The notes beneath the pieces were generated by a model. The model searched no databases. It saw only the letters and a list, made by a program, of their open reading frames with translations, and was not told where the DNA came from. This document shows, one piece after another, positions 32,210 to 42,479 of a DNA stretch of 64,000 bases. A program made the translations under genes and the position numbers. The stretch's first letter is position 1. Every line of letters starts with the position of its first letter. This DNA is from Buchnera aphidicola (Anoecia oenotherae) (GTDB taxonomy: Bacteria; Pseudomonadota; Gammaproteobacteria; Enterobacterales; Enterobacteriaceae), in contig NZ_CP033012.1 of assembly GCF_005080765.1 (NCBI RefSeq), positions 124,001-188,000 on the forward strand, in the 5' to 3' direction.

Positions 32210-33177
32210 ATTTACTTTATTACAATAATAGTACTTTTTTTTTATACATAGTAAAAGGAATGACTTTTTCATTTTTATTAGTAATATTTGCTGCCTTTAT
32301 GAGCTTATTCGAAAGAAAATTACTAGGATATTTTCAAAATCGACATGGACCTAATAGAGTAGGATGGTTTGGAATTATGCAAATAGTAGCAGATATGATT
32401 AAACTACTTTTTAAAGAAGACTGGATTCCTAAATTTAGTAATAAAACACTCTTTTTTGTCGCTCCTATTATTTCTTTTATTAGTTTGTTATTAGTTTTTT
32501 CTATTATTCCTATTTCAAACACAATAGTTTTAATACGTTTAAATATAGGAATACTATTTTTTTTAATGATGGCTGGACTATCTGTCTATTCTATCCTTTT
32601 TGCGGGATGGAGTAGTAACAATAAATATGCTTTTTTAGGATCTGTTCGTTCAATTGCTCAAACTTTAAGTTATGAAATTTTCTTAGGATTATCGTGTATG
32701 GGAACAGTAGCACGAGCTAATTCTTTTGATCTAATTGATATAGTTACTAGTCAACAATATATTTGGAACATTATACCTCAATTTCTAGGATTTATTACTT
32801 TTTTTATATCAAGTTTAGCTTTATGTCATAGACATCCTTTTGATCAACCTGAATCTGAACAAGAACTAGCAGACGGCTATCATATAGAATATTCTGGCAT
32901 GAAATTTGGTTTATTTTTTATTGGAGAATATCTGTCTATATTAACAGTTTCAGGATTAATCGTTAGTATGTTTTTAGGAGGATGGTACGGTCCCGGAATA
33001 TACCCGGAATTTTGGTTTATTGCAAAAATGATATTATGTTTTTTCCTATTTGTTTTGATTAGAGCTTCACTACCTAGACCTAGATATGATCAAACACTTA
33101 TTTTTAGCTGGAAATTTCTTTTTCCAATATCTTTACTCAATTTAGTTATTACAACTGCTTATTTATTATATATATAA
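32206..33177 (+). CDS. nuoH: NADH-quinone oxidoreductase subunit H
   Basis: A membrane subunit at the junction with the peripheral arm, forming much of the quinone channel. Family motifs: [18 protein letters not shown] near residue 37, [10 protein letters not shown] near residue 63, [10 protein letters not shown] near residue 148, and D-Q-P-E-S-E-Q-E-L near residue 213. About eight hydrophobic spans. Length is 323 against 325. The start overlaps the end of nuoG by four bases. Confidence 0.97.
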   Translation: MNLLYYNNSTFFLYIVKGMTFSFLLVIFAAFMSLFERKLLGYFQNRHGPNRVGWFGIMQIVADMIKLLFKEDWIPKFSNKTLFFVAPIISFISLLLVFSIIPISNTIVLIRLNIGILFFLMMAGLSVYSILFAGWSSNNKYAFLGSVRSIAQTLSYEIFLGLSCMGTVARANSFDLIDIVTSQQYIWNIIPQFLGFITFFISSLALCHRHPFDQPESEQELADGYHIEYSGMKFGLFFIGEYLSILTVSGLIVSMFLGGWYGPGIYPEFWFIAKMILCFFLFVLIRASLPRPRYDQTLIFSWKFLFPISLLNLVITTAYLLYI

Positions 33178-33194
33178 TATATACAGGGTGGAAC

Positions 33195-33740
33195 ATGTTT
33201 ATAAAAAAAATATTATTTTTCTTATTATCTCAATTAAGAAGTTTATTATTAATACTTTTTCATTTATTTAAAAAACCAGAAACACAAAATTATCCTGAAG
33301 ATACTGTTAATTTATCTCAAAGATACAGAGGACGAATTATTTTAACTAGAGATCCTAACGGAAAAGAAAGATGCGTAGCTTGTAATTTATGTGCTGTAGT
33401 TTGTCCTGTAGGATGTATATCTTTACAAAAAACAGAAAAAAAAAATAGATGGTATCCAAAATTTTTTAGAATTAACTTTTCTCGTTGTATATTTTGTGGA
33501 TTATGTGAAGAAGCATGTCCAACAACTGCTATTCAGTTAATTCCAGATTTTGAACTAGCTGAATACGATAGAAAAGATTTAATTTATGAAAAAGAAAACT
33601 TATTGATATCTGGAACAGGAAAAAATAAACATTATAATTTTTATAATGTCTCTGGAGTGCAACTTCATGAAGAAAAAGAATATTCTAGTCAACATTCTAA
33701 AAAAAAAACCTGTGTAGATATTCATAGTTTGCTACCCTAA
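33195..33740 (+). CDS. nuoI: NADH-quinone oxidoreductase subunit I
   Basis: An 8Fe-ferredoxin-like subunit carrying clusters N6a and N6b, passing electrons to NuoB. Two binding motifs are intact: [12 protein letters not shown] near residue 60 and [12 protein letters not shown] near residue 99. An AGGGTGGA ribosome site sits before the ATG. Length is 181 against 180. Gap to nuoJ is 11 bases. Confidence 0.97.
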   Translation: MFIKKILFFLLSQLRSLLLILFHLFKKPETQNYPEDTVNLSQRYRGRIILTRDPNGKERCVACNLCAVVCPVGCISLQKTEKKNRWYPKFFRINFSRCIFCGLCEEACPTTAIQLIPDFELAEYDRKDLIYEKENLLISGTGKNKHYNFYNVSGVQLHEEKEYSSQHSKKKTCVDIHSLLP

Positions 33741-33751
33741 GAGAAAACCAT

Positions 33752-34243
33752 ATGCAAATATTATTTTACTTATTAGCAACATGCTCAATTATCTCAACTC
33801 TATTAACTATATTTCAAAAAAATCCAATTTACGCAATAATATATCTTCTTTGTTCTCTTTTATGTATATCAAGTATATTATTTTTATTCGGTTCTTTTTT
33901 CGCTGCTTCAGTTCAAATAATCATATACGCTGGAGCTGTTATGGTCTTATTCATTTTTATAATTATGATGCTTAATATTAAACATATTTCGGATCTAAAC
34001 CTTACTTATTTCAAAAAAATTTATCTTTTTATAGGTTTATTTATTATTTTTATAATATTAAAAAAAACATTAAATCCTATTTTTAATACATTTAATAATA
34101 AGAACATACATATTAGTATTGTTGATACTCAGTTAATAGGAGGTAATTTATTTACTAATTATATAGTATTAGTAGAACTAATATCTATACTTTTATTATC
34201 TGCTTTAATTGTTTCTTTATACATAGAAAAAAATTTATTTTAA
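33752..34243 (+). CDS. nuoJ: NADH-quinone oxidoreductase subunit J
   Basis: A hydrophobic membrane-arm subunit with five expected helices. It shows the N-P-I-Y-A-I-I-Y-L segment near residue 25 and the conserved I-Y-A-G-A-V-M-V-L-F-I-F-I-I-M-M-L helix near residue 59. Length is 163 against 184 in E. coli, shortened at the C-terminus. It lies between nuoI and nuoK in the standard order. The 50-base gap after it holds the nuoK ribosome site (TGAGGAAAA). Confidence 0.95.
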   Translation: MQILFYLLATCSIISTLLTIFQKNPIYAIIYLLCSLLCISSILFLFGSFFAASVQIIIYAGAVMVLFIFIIMMLNIKHISDLNLTYFKKIYLFIGLFIIFIILKKTLNPIFNTFNNKNIHISIVDTQLIGGNLFTNYIVLVELISILLLSALIVSLYIEKNLF

Positions 34244-34293
34244 TATTATAAATAACTAAAAATATAGTATTCAATTTAAAATGAGGAAAAAAA

Positions 34294-34596
34294 ATGATTT
34301 CTCTTTTTAATAGTCTATCTTTTTCATTTATATTATTATTTTTAGGAATAACAGGAATAATAATTAGAAAAAATGCACTATTTACTCTTATTAGTATAGA
34401 AATCATACTAAGTGCCACAGGACTATCTATAGCTATTTTAAGTTCTTACTGGGATGATATAAATGGACAAATATTCTTTCTTGTCACTCTTACTTGTGCT
34501 GCTACCGATTCAGTTATTGGACTAGCTCTTTTATTACAATTATATCGTATTCATAAAACATTAAATATTGATTTATTAAATGAGATAAAAAAATGA
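34294..34596 (+). CDS. nuoK: NADH-quinone oxidoreductase subunit K
   Basis: A three-helix membrane subunit related to MrpC, with two conserved glutamates involved in proton translocation. The first is seen in L-I-S-I-E-I-I-L-S near residue 34; in E. coli the second is in A-A-E-x-x-I-G-L-A. Here that second position reads A-A-T-D-S-V-I-G-L-A near residue 70, so the glutamate appears shifted to an aspartate next door. Length is 100, identical to E. coli. Its last four bases overlap the nuoL ATG. Confidence 0.94.
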   Translation: MISLFNSLSFSFILLFLGITGIIIRKNALFTLISIEIILSATGLSIAILSSYWDDINGQIFFLVTLTCAATDSVIGLALLLQLYRIHKTLNIDLLNEIKK

Positions 34597-36467
34597 ACCA
34601 TATTATATATTTAACAATCTTATCTCCAGTAATTTCTTTTTTATTATTAACTGTTTTCAAAAAAACATTTTCATATAAAATAAATCATGCTTTTGGTATT
34701 TCAGGATTGATTTTATCCTTACTATCTACTATTTATACATACAAAATATTTATTCAAAAAAATCTATTAGAAAATTTTAACTACCCAGTATTGACAATAT
34801 TTGATTTTAACTTGAATTCTTATAATTTATTTAATGGTTTGTTTTTAGATCAATTTTCACTATCAATGTTAATGCTAATTACAATCATAGGAACTTTAGT
34901 TTATACCTATTCAATATCATATATGGAATTTAAAAAAAATAAATTTTCTTTTTTTGCATACATCAATTTTTTTATTTCTGGAATGATTTTACTGATATTA
35001 TCTAACAACCTATTACTCATGTATATTGGATGGGAAGTAGTTGGACTATTTTCTTTTTTACTTATTGGATTTTACAATTCTAAAATAGAAAATGGAATAA
35101 ATTCAATAAAAACTTTTTTAATTACTAGAACTAGTGATATTTTTCTTCTATTTTCTATATTAATAACACACTATATTTTTGGAACTTTAAATTTTGAATT
35201 GATAAAAATAAAATCTATTCATTTTCACAATTGGTCAATAATAAGCTCTTTTAACTTGTATATTTTATCTTTCTGTTTATTAATCGGATCTATCGGAAAA
35301 TCTGCACAAGTACCACTGCACATTTGGTTATCTAAAGCTATGGTAGGACCAACTCCTGTTTCAGCTTTAATTCATGCAGCTACCATGGTAACAGCAGGAG
35401 TATATTTAATTATTCGAACTCATATCTTACTGTGTTTATGTCCAAAAACGTTAGAAATTATTAGTATAATTGGAGTCGTTACTTTAATTTTATCTAGTTT
35501 TTGTGCTTTATTTGAAAAAGATATAAAAAAAATTTTAGCATACTCTACTATTAGTCAACTAGGTTACATGTTTTTATCTCTTGGAATACAAGCATGGAAC
35601 GCTGCTTTCTTACACTTAATTAATCATGCTTTTTTTAAAGCTTTACTATTTTTATCAGCAGGATCATTAATTAATTTAAACAATGGTGAAAAAAATATAT
35701 TTAAACTAGGATCTATAAAGAAAAAACCACTATTATTATATGTTTTTTTTCTAATTGGAAGTAGTTCTTTAGTATCTTTTCCTATCATTACATCTGGTTT
35801 TTACAGTAAAGAACTTATTTTGTATGCGTTATTAAATCAACAACACACTTTATTTTTATTATTAGGATTTTCAAGTATTTTTTTAACTTCTCTTTATACA
35901 TTTAGAATGTTTTTTATTTTGTTCCACAGTAATCAATCAATAAATTTATACAAAAAAAGAATGACACTAATACATGATCTTCCATTACTAATATTAGCAA
36001 TATGTTCTACTGTTATTGGTTATTTAATCATTTGTAATGTAACTCAATTTTACTATACTACAAATATTTTTGATAATAAAAAAAGTATATTAGAAATAGT
36101 GTCTAGTATATTTTGTATTTTTGGTATTTTATGCGCATATTTTTTATGGGGATCAAATAATATTTTTTCTAAAAAACTTTTAAGCTCTACATTAGTAAGT
36201 AATTTTAAAAAATTATTCTATACACAAATTGGACTTGAAAAAATATATACTTATATATTAGTAAAGCCATTTTTTTTTATAACTTCAAAATTAAGATATG
36301 ATCCCATATCAATAATTTGCACTTTTCCTGTTAAAATATTAAAAAAAACAAATAATTTATTTTTACAAATATCTTCAGGATACATACGTTGGTACATATT
36401 TCTTATCATGACAAGCACGACTTATTTACTTTATATTCATAACTTTTTATGTACAACTTATCTATAA
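34593..36467 (+). CDS. nuoL: NADH-quinone oxidoreductase subunit L
   Basis: The distal antiporter-like proton-pumping subunit of complex I. Landmarks: L-D-Q-F-S-L-S-M near residue 85, G-W-E-V-V-G-L-F-S-F near residue 145 (key Glu), G-K-S-A-Q-V-P-L-H-x-W-L-S-K-A-M-x-G-P-T-P-V-S near residue 232, L-I-H-A-A-T-M-V-T-A-G-V-Y near residue 258, and K-I-L-A-Y-S-T-I-S-Q-L-G-Y near residue 311. The long lateral helix region at the C-terminus is present. E. coli reads T-x-G here where this protein reads T-R-T-S-D near residue 175. Length is 624 against 613. Overlaps nuoK by four bases. Confidence 0.97.
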   Translation: MNHIIYLTILSPVISFLLLTVFKKTFSYKINHAFGISGLILSLLSTIYTYKIFIQKNLLENFNYPVLTIFDFNLNSYNLFNGLFLDQFSLSMLMLITIIGTLVYTYSISYMEFKKNKFSFFAYINFFISGMILLILSNNLLLMYIGWEVVGLFSFLLIGFYNSKIENGINSIKTFLITRTSDIFLLFSILITHYIFGTLNFELIKIKSIHFHNWSIISSFNLYILSFCLLIGSIGKSAQVPLHIWLSKAMVGPTPVSALIHAATMVTAGVYLIIRTHILLCLCPKTLEIISIIGVVTLILSSFCALFEKDIKKILAYSTISQLGYMFLSLGIQAWNAAFLHLINHAFFKALLFLSAGSLINLNNGEKNIFKLGSIKKKPLLLYVFFLIGSSSLVSFPIITSGFYSKELILYALLNQQHTLFLLLGFSSIFLTSLYTFRMFFILFHSNQSINLYKKRMTLIHDLPLLILAICSTVIGYLIICNVTQFYYTTNIFDNKKSILEIVSSIFCIFGILCAYFLWGSNNIFSKKLLSSTLVSNFKKLFYTQIGLEKIYTYILVKPFFFITSKLRYDPISIICTFPVKILKKTNNLFLQISSGYIRWYIFLIMTSTTYLLYIHNFLCTTYL

Positions 36468-36534
36468 AAATTTATAAATTTAATAATTAATTTGTATAAT
36501 TCACTATAAAATATCATACTAATAGGCTATAAAA

Positions 36535-38043
36535 ATGTTACTTAATGTGTTAATCATACTTCCATTTTTAGGAAGTATATTATGTTATTTATCTTCATTT
36601 TACAATATTAAATTTCCACGTTGGATAGCTTTATTTACAACCACTGCTCTACTATTAATCACTTGTAAAATACTATATTCTGAATTTTATATTCATCATC
36701 TACATTATTTACACCATTCTTTTTGGAATTATGAATACTGTACTCCATGGATTCCACAATTAGGAATAAATTTCCATTTAGCCCTTGATGGATTATCTAT
36801 TTTAATGTTAGTAACAACTGGATTATTAGGAATATTTTCTATTTTTTGTCATTGGAATGAACTCGATAAATCTACAGGAATGTTTTACTCTAATCTATTA
36901 TGTATATTAAGTTGTACTATAGGTATATTTTTATCTATAGATTTATTTTTATTTTTTTGCTTTTGGGAACTAATATTATTACCTATTTATTTTGTCACTA
37001 TTTTTTGGGGAAATTCTTCATTATGTATTAATAATAGAACTAATTCTGCAAATAAATTTTTAATTTACTCTCAATTATCTAGTTTATTAATGCTTGTTGC
37101 AATTATACATTTAGTTGTAATAAATTATAATGATTCTCACATACTGACCTTTGATTACAATATTTTAAAAAATATCAAATTAACATTTTGGACAGAATTT
37201 TTTATTATGATGGGTTTTTTTATTCCTTTTATTGTTAAAATGCCGATTATTCCTTTTCATGGATGGTTACCTGATTTACAAAAAAGTTTTCCAACTAGTT
37301 CTTCTATTGACTTAGTCAGTGTAGTATTAAAAACTTCTTTATACGGAATATTACGTTTTAATATTTCTTTATTTCCTACAACTTCAATTTATATTTCTAA
37401 ATACGCAATATTATTAGGATTATTTACTTTTTTTTACGGATCTTTTTTAATTATTAGACAAAAAAACATAAAAAAAATTATTTCTTACACTTCTATATCT
37501 CATGCTGGCATCATGCTTATCGGAGCATATCTATTTAATATTACATCTTATAAAGGATTAATTATTTATACAATATCAAATATGCTGTCTACATCAGGAT
37601 TATTAATTTTAATTCAATGTTTATATTTTCAGTTTAACACTTATAACTTAAAAAAAATAAAAATAGCAGACTGTTGTAAAAAATGGATATCCGGAAGCTT
37701 TTTATTTTTTTTACTAGCTAATTTAGGCATTCCAGGAACTGGAAATTTTGTGGGAGAACTATTAATTTTACTAGGAAGTTTTAAACATTGCCATGTATTA
37801 TCTATTGGAATTTCTATTGGTCTTGTTATAGCTACTACATACTCCATGTATATCATATATAATATGTATTTTGGAACATCTCTACATTTTTATACCGATT
37901 TTCATAAAAAGAAATTTATAAAAATACAAACTATAATTTTAATACTGTTAATAATAATTATAGGTTTATGTCCTAAAACTATAGGATATATTTCTTCTTA
38001 CCCTTTAAATAAAATTTTAAAAAATTTATTATACACATATTAA
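36535..38043 (+). CDS. nuoM: NADH-quinone oxidoreductase subunit M
   Basis: A second antiporter-like proton-pumping subunit. Landmarks: L-G-I-N-F-H-L-A-L-D-G-L-S near residue 77, F-C-F-W-E-L-I-L-L-P-I-Y near residue 139 (conserved Glu), V-K-M-P-I-I-P-F-H-G-W-L-P-D near residue 233, and I-S-Y-T-S-I-S-H-A-G near residue 317. E. coli has A-H-T-x-A-P-x-x-G-S in the loop where this protein has L-Q-K-S-F-P-T-S-S-S-I-D near residue 248, slightly diverged. Length is 502 against 509. A 67-base gap separates it from nuoL, and the stop directly abuts an ATG (38044). Confidence 0.96.
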   Translation: MLLNVLIILPFLGSILCYLSSFYNIKFPRWIALFTTTALLLITCKILYSEFYIHHLHYLHHSFWNYEYCTPWIPQLGINFHLALDGLSILMLVTTGLLGIFSIFCHWNELDKSTGMFYSNLLCILSCTIGIFLSIDLFLFFCFWELILLPIYFVTIFWGNSSLCINNRTNSANKFLIYSQLSSLLMLVAIIHLVVINYNDSHILTFDYNILKNIKLTFWTEFFIMMGFFIPFIVKMPIIPFHGWLPDLQKSFPTSSSIDLVSVVLKTSLYGILRFNISLFPTTSIYISKYAILLGLFTFFYGSFLIIRQKNIKKIISYTSISHAGIMLIGAYLFNITSYKGLIIYTISNMLSTSGLLILIQCLYFQFNTYNLKKIKIADCCKKWISGSFLFFLLANLGIPGTGNFVGELLILLGSFKHCHVLSIGISIGLVIATTYSMYIIYNMYFGTSLHFYTDFHKKKFIKIQTIILILLIIIIGLCPKTIGYISSYPLNKILKNLLYTY

Positions 38044-38079
38044 ATGTGTATAATTAATATTTACAAGGTTGCATTCTAT

Positions 38080-39537
38080 ATGTTAAATAATATATTTTTT
38101 TTATTTATGCCGTATTCTATACTATTCTTAACTATACTAATATCAATAATATGTATTTCAATTAAAAGAAATCATAAATTATCTTTCTTTATTACTATAT
38201 TAGGATTAATAATATCTTTAATTACATCTACTTGTATTAATAATAATAATATTCCTGCTAATATTTCTAACTTATTTAAAATAACTCAAATATCTTTAAT
38301 TATAAATAATATAATTTTGTGTACTACAATTATAATTTGCATGTTTTCCTACACATGGTTGCACCAAAATATCTTTAAAAAAGAAGAATTTTATATTTTA
38401 TTACTATTATCTACATTAGGATGCTTAATGTTAAATATATCTTCAAATATGATTTCTTTATTTGTAGCTACAGAACTAATTTCTATCCCATTTTGCGGAT
38501 TGCTAGCATGTAATACACATAAAAAAAATTTAATAGAATCTTCTTGGAAATATATTATTTTTTCTACTATATCATCTTCAATTTTATTGCTAGGAATAAC
38601 ACTAATTTATTCTATAATTGGTGAATTTCATTTCAAAGAAATTCAACAAATGATAACTTTTAATTCACATAAAGAAGAATTAATTGTTATAAGCGGATTT
38701 TTTATAATTTTTATATCTATTTTATTAAAATTATCTATCTTTCCATTTTATTTCTTAACCCCAGATCTATATGAATCAATTCCTATGCCTTCTCTAATGT
38801 ATTATTCTACTTCCTTTAAAACAACTTTTTTATTTATTATAATTAAATTATATTTATTGCTAATAAATGTAAAATTACACTTCCTGATACTAATATTAAA
38901 AACTCTATCTTTTTTTTCTATAACTATTGGAAGCTCTCTAGCTATTTTTCAAAAAAATATAAAAAGGTTATTAGGTTATGCTTCTATCTCTCATTTTGGT
39001 TATTTACTTATTCCATTTATTTTACTAAAAAGCGACACGTATACTTTTTCTATAGAAAGTATACTACTTTATATTATAGGATATACATTAAGTAATATTA
39101 TTATTTTCGGAACTATTTGTGTAATAGAAAAAGATCAAAAAAATAAGTCTGAAAAAAATTTATATTCTTATTCTGGATTGTTTTGGAAATATCCATTATT
39201 AACTATAGCTTTTACTATCGCTCTTTTATCTTCTGCTGGAATACCCTTTACTATAGGATTTATAAATAAAATATTTATTTTCTTGCTAGCAATAAATAAT
39301 CAATCATGGTGGTTAACTATAGGAACTATTTTTGGAACAGTTATTAGTTTATATTATTATATAAGAATAATAAAAACTCTTTTTATTAAAAATAAAGAAA
39401 AATCAAACACTTTTACAAATTCAAAAAATAAAAAAACAAACTATATTATCTACAGTTCACAATCAATTATATGTTTTTTTTCTTTAATGATTATAATTTT
39501 AGGAATATATCCACAAATTTTGATTAATCTATTATAA
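38080..39537 (+). CDS. nuoN: NADH-quinone oxidoreductase subunit N
   Basis: The third antiporter-like membrane subunit and last gene of the operon. An in-frame ATG at 38044 abuts the nuoM stop, but I choose ATG 38080. From there the protein (M-L-N-N-I-F-F-L) aligns with the E. coli N-terminus and reaches 485 residues, the E. coli length; an ACAAGG site precedes it. Landmarks: A-T-E-L-I-S-I-P near residue 128 (key Glu), L-S-I-F-P-F-Y-F-L-T-P-D-L-Y near residue 216, K-R-L-L-G-Y-A-S-I-S-H-F-G-Y near residue 295, and S-A-G-I-P-F-T-I-G-F near residue 386. Confidence 0.95.
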   Translation: MLNNIFFLFMPYSILFLTILISIICISIKRNHKLSFFITILGLIISLITSTCINNNNIPANISNLFKITQISLIINNIILCTTIIICMFSYTWLHQNIFKKEEFYILLLLSTLGCLMLNISSNMISLFVATELISIPFCGLLACNTHKKNLIESSWKYIIFSTISSSILLLGITLIYSIIGEFHFKEIQQMITFNSHKEELIVISGFFIIFISILLKLSIFPFYFLTPDLYESIPMPSLMYYSTSFKTTFLFIIIKLYLLLINVKLHFLILILKTLSFFSITIGSSLAIFQKNIKRLLGYASISHFGYLLIPFILLKSDTYTFSIESILLYIIGYTLSNIIIFGTICVIEKDQKNKSEKNLYSYSGLFWKYPLLTIAFTIALLSSAGIPFTIGFINKIFIFLLAINNQSWWLTIGTIFGTVISLYYYIRIIKTLFIKNKEKSNTFTNSKNKKTNYIIYSSQSIICFFSLMIIILGIYPQILINLL

Positions 39538-40199
39538 TTTATAATTATTAACTATTTTATATCTTATAAAAGATACTCTAAATTTGTATGTATAAATAAT
39601 GCTTTATTATTTATAAATATGTTTTATAAATATAAAAATCGTAAAACACTATAAAAATCTAAAAATTTATTTTTGATAAAATTAAATCATTTAAAAAAAT
39701 ATATATACTATTTATTTTTATATATAACGATTTACCATTTAATATAATAATTTTATAGTCTATTAAATATAGTTAAAATTTTTATTTTATATGTAAATAA
39801 AACGAATTATAAATTATACAAAAATAAATTTACGCATATATTATTGTTAATATTCTTTATATATTCAATTTTTTATGAGAATGTTGAATGATTTAAACAA
39901 TGCAACATATGAATTTAAAAATAAATTTTAATATTTTCCAAAAAAATAATTTTATTTTAAAACTTATAGTTATTTCATAAATTCAATTTAATTAAATTGA
40001 ATTTCAAATAATAACAATAAAAATTTATAATTATTTCTGCATCTTATACTTCATTTAAATTAATATTTTTATATATAGTAAATTACATTTATAAGTTATT
40101 TATATCAATAATATTAAAAATATACCATCTAAAATTTACATAATAAATATTAATATTAACTAGTTTTAATATGCTAAACCAACTAAACGGAAAAATATT
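39538..40199. other. Gene-free stretch between nuoN and cvpA, near the E. coli folC-dedD position
   Basis: About 660 bases, very AT-rich, stops in all frames. In E. coli folC and dedD lie directly before cvpA; neither is recognisable. A short inverted repeat, TATCTT/AAGATA, at about 39562-39577 shortly after nuoN could be a weak terminator for the nuo operon. No RNA gene seen. Confidence 0.55.
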
Positions 40200-40673
40200 A
40201 TGGTATTAGTAGACTACTTAATTATATTAACATTATTTATTTCTTGCTTAATAAGTTTTTTAAAAGGTTTTTTTCAAGAAATATTATCTATTTTTTTTTG
40301 GATTACAAGTATCTATATTTCTATAAATTATTATTCTTTTTTTTCTAAACACTTTATTAGTATACATAATAAAATTTTAAAAAATTTTATTATGTGTTTT
40401 CTCTTATTTATCATAATAATAACACTTGAATCATGCTCTAAATATATTTTAACAGAATTTATTCTCCAATTAGGCTGTGGTCAAACAAACAAAATGTTAG
40501 GATTAGCATTTGGATTTATAAAAGGAACAATATTAATTTCTATTTTAATTTTTGTATTAAATACTTTTACTTCTTTTAGTACAAGTCATTGTTATAAACA
40601 ATCTATACTAATACCTTATTTTAATTATTTTATAAAAAAAATATTAATTTTTATTAAAACACAATATTTTTAA
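40200..40673 (+). CDS. cvpA: Colicin V production protein homologue CvpA (inner-membrane protein)
   Basis: A small inner-membrane protein with four predicted helices, named for a colicin V export phenotype in E. coli; its molecular role is unsettled. It aligns along its length with E. coli CvpA: M-V-L-V-D-Y-L-I-I at the N-terminus (M-V-W-I-D-Y-A-I-I), L-K-G-F-F-Q-E near residue 22, L-G-L-A-F-G-F-I-K-G near residue 100, and S-I-L-I-P-Y-F near residue 141. The 157 residues compare with 162. In E. coli it precedes purF; here the neighbour is prs on the other strand. Confidence 0.9.
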   Translation: MVLVDYLIILTLFISCLISFLKGFFQEILSIFFWITSIYISINYYSFFSKHFISIHNKILKNFIMCFLLFIIIITLESCSKYILTEFILQLGCGQTNKMLGLAFGFIKGTILISILIFVLNTFTSFSTSHCYKQSILIPYFNYFIKKILIFIKTQYF

Positions 40674-40950
40674 GTTATAAAAAAATAATAATAACAATAT
40701 GTTTCATATATTATAAAACGAATATTAATTTACATTAATTAATAATATTAGTTTTTATTAATATAAATATAGTTATATTATTATTAATAAAATTTTCTAT
40801 AAAATAAAAAGTTTATTTATGCTATTGTTTTAAATGATTTTTCATGAAAATCTAAATAATACGTATATCTATTAAAAATTATTAAAAGTATTTTTCTATA
40901 TCAATATATTATTTAATACAATTAATAATCAGTTTTACTAAAAAAATTAA

Positions 40951-41898
40951 TTAATGTTCAAACATTTCGGAAATAGATTCTTCATTACTAATTCTACGAA
41001 TAGCTTCTGCTAACATAGCAGATAACGTTAAAGTACGAACTTTATTAATTTTTTTTATTTTTTCCGTTAGAGGAATTGTGTCGCATACAACAACTTCATC
41101 TATCAGAGATTTTTCTAAATTTGATGAAGCTTGTCCAGAAAATATAGGATGAGTAGCATAAGCAAGAACACGCTTAGCTCCTCTTTCCTTTAATGCCTTA
41201 GCAGCTTTACATAAAGTCCCTCCTGTATCAATAATATCATCTATTAATACACAATCTCTATTTGATACATCTCCTATTATATGCATAACTTGAGATAAAT
41301 TAGTATTAGGACGTCTTTTGTCAATAATAGCCATTTCTACATCATTTAATAACTTAGCAACAGCTCTAGCACGTACCACTCCTCCTATATCTGGTGAAAC
41401 AACTATAGGATTATTTAACTGTTTTTTAACAATATCTTCTAAAAGAACTAAACTTCCAAAAACATTATCTACTGGAATATCAAAAAAACCTTGTATTTGT
41501 TCTGCGTGCAAATCAACAGTTAACACTCTATCTACTCCTACGTTAGATAAAAAATCAGCTACTACTTTAGCTGTTATAGGAACTCGAGCAGAACGAACCC
41601 TACGATCTTGTCTAGAATACCCAAAATAAGGCATTACTGCTGTGATTCTTCCTGCTGAAGCTCTCCTTAATGCATCCACCATAACAACTAATTCCATAAA
41701 ATGATCATTAGTAGGAAAACAAGTAGACTGAATTATAAAAACATCATTACCTCTTACATTTTCATTAATTTCAACACTAATTTCTCCATCACTAAATTTA
41801 CTAACTACAGCGCGTCCTAATGTAGTATATAAACATAAAGCAATTGAGTTAGCTAAATTTGGAATAGAATTCCCAGAAAATAATTTCATTTCAGACAT
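40951..41898 (-). CDS. prs: Ribose-phosphate pyrophosphokinase (PRPP synthetase)
   Basis: Makes PRPP from ribose-5-phosphate and ATP, the precursor for purines, pyrimidines, NAD, histidine and tryptophan. The 315 residues equal the E. coli length and the protein is among the most conserved here. Visible: [10 protein letters not shown] near residue 35, [10 protein letters not shown] near residue 96, V-D-L-H-A-E-Q near residue 128, and the PRPP-binding loop D-D-I-I-D-T-G-G-T near residue 220. It is convergent with cvpA. E. coli has ispE, lolB and hemA between prs and prfA; here there is only gene-free DNA. Confidence 0.97.
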   Translation of the reverse strand: MSEMKLFSGNSIPNLANSIALCLYTTLGRAVVSKFSDGEISVEINENVRGNDVFIIQSTCFPTNDHFMELVVMVDALRRASAGRITAVMPYFGYSRQDRRVRSARVPITAKVVADFLSNVGVDRVLTVDLHAEQIQGFFDIPVDNVFGSLVLLEDIVKKQLNNPIVVSPDIGGVVRARAVAKLLNDVEMAIIDKRRPNTNLSQVMHIIGDVSNRDCVLIDDIIDTGGTLCKAAKALKERGAKRVLAYATHPIFSGQASSNLEKSLIDEVVVCDTIPLTEKIKKINKVRTLTLSAMLAEAIRRISNEESISEMFEH

Positions 41899-42479
41899 AA
41901 AACCTCTTTATGTTTAAACTAGTATTTATTTATTTTTTCACTCTACTGAAAAAATTATTTTGATTATTCAAACTACAAAACAATTTTTTTATTAACTTTC
42001 TATGTAAAACTAAAAATTTTACTTTTATCTATTTATGTAGAATTAAACACTTATAAAAAAAATATAAATAAACTTAAACCATATATAATAAAACGTCATT
42101 TTTTATAATTAAACATAAAATATATTACTAATATAAAATATCGTATACAATATTTTATATCATAAAACATTATGACAAATTTATAATAATTTTATTCATG
42201 TTTAGATAAAATTACATGTCAATAATGTTTTTAAAATACTGTATTACCTATTTATTATTTATTTTATTTTAAAAAAAATTTAAAATTTTTTTTAATTGAA
42301 TTAAAAAAACATAATTACTTTTCAAAAAAAGTTTTGAAATTTGTAAAATATAAAAATATATATTATATATGTTCATATATATTTTTTTTAAAATTAACCC
42401 ACTAAGATCAATAAAAAAAATTGTACTAAATAAAATTTAATTAAATTACTTACAATAAAATACAAGGTATATAAAAACG
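41899..42479. other. Gene-free stretch between prs and prfA, at the E. coli ispE-lolB-hemA position
   Basis: About 580 bases, extremely AT-rich, no frame or RNA structure recognised. In E. coli this interval holds ispE, lolB and hemA. It separates divergent prs (-) and prfA (+), so promoters for both are expected; none stands out from background composition. Confidence 0.55.

Noticed and set aside
38044..38079. ATG at 38044, directly after the nuoM stop, as the nuoN start
   Set aside because: The alignment to E. coli NuoN begins at ATG 38080 and gives the exact family length.
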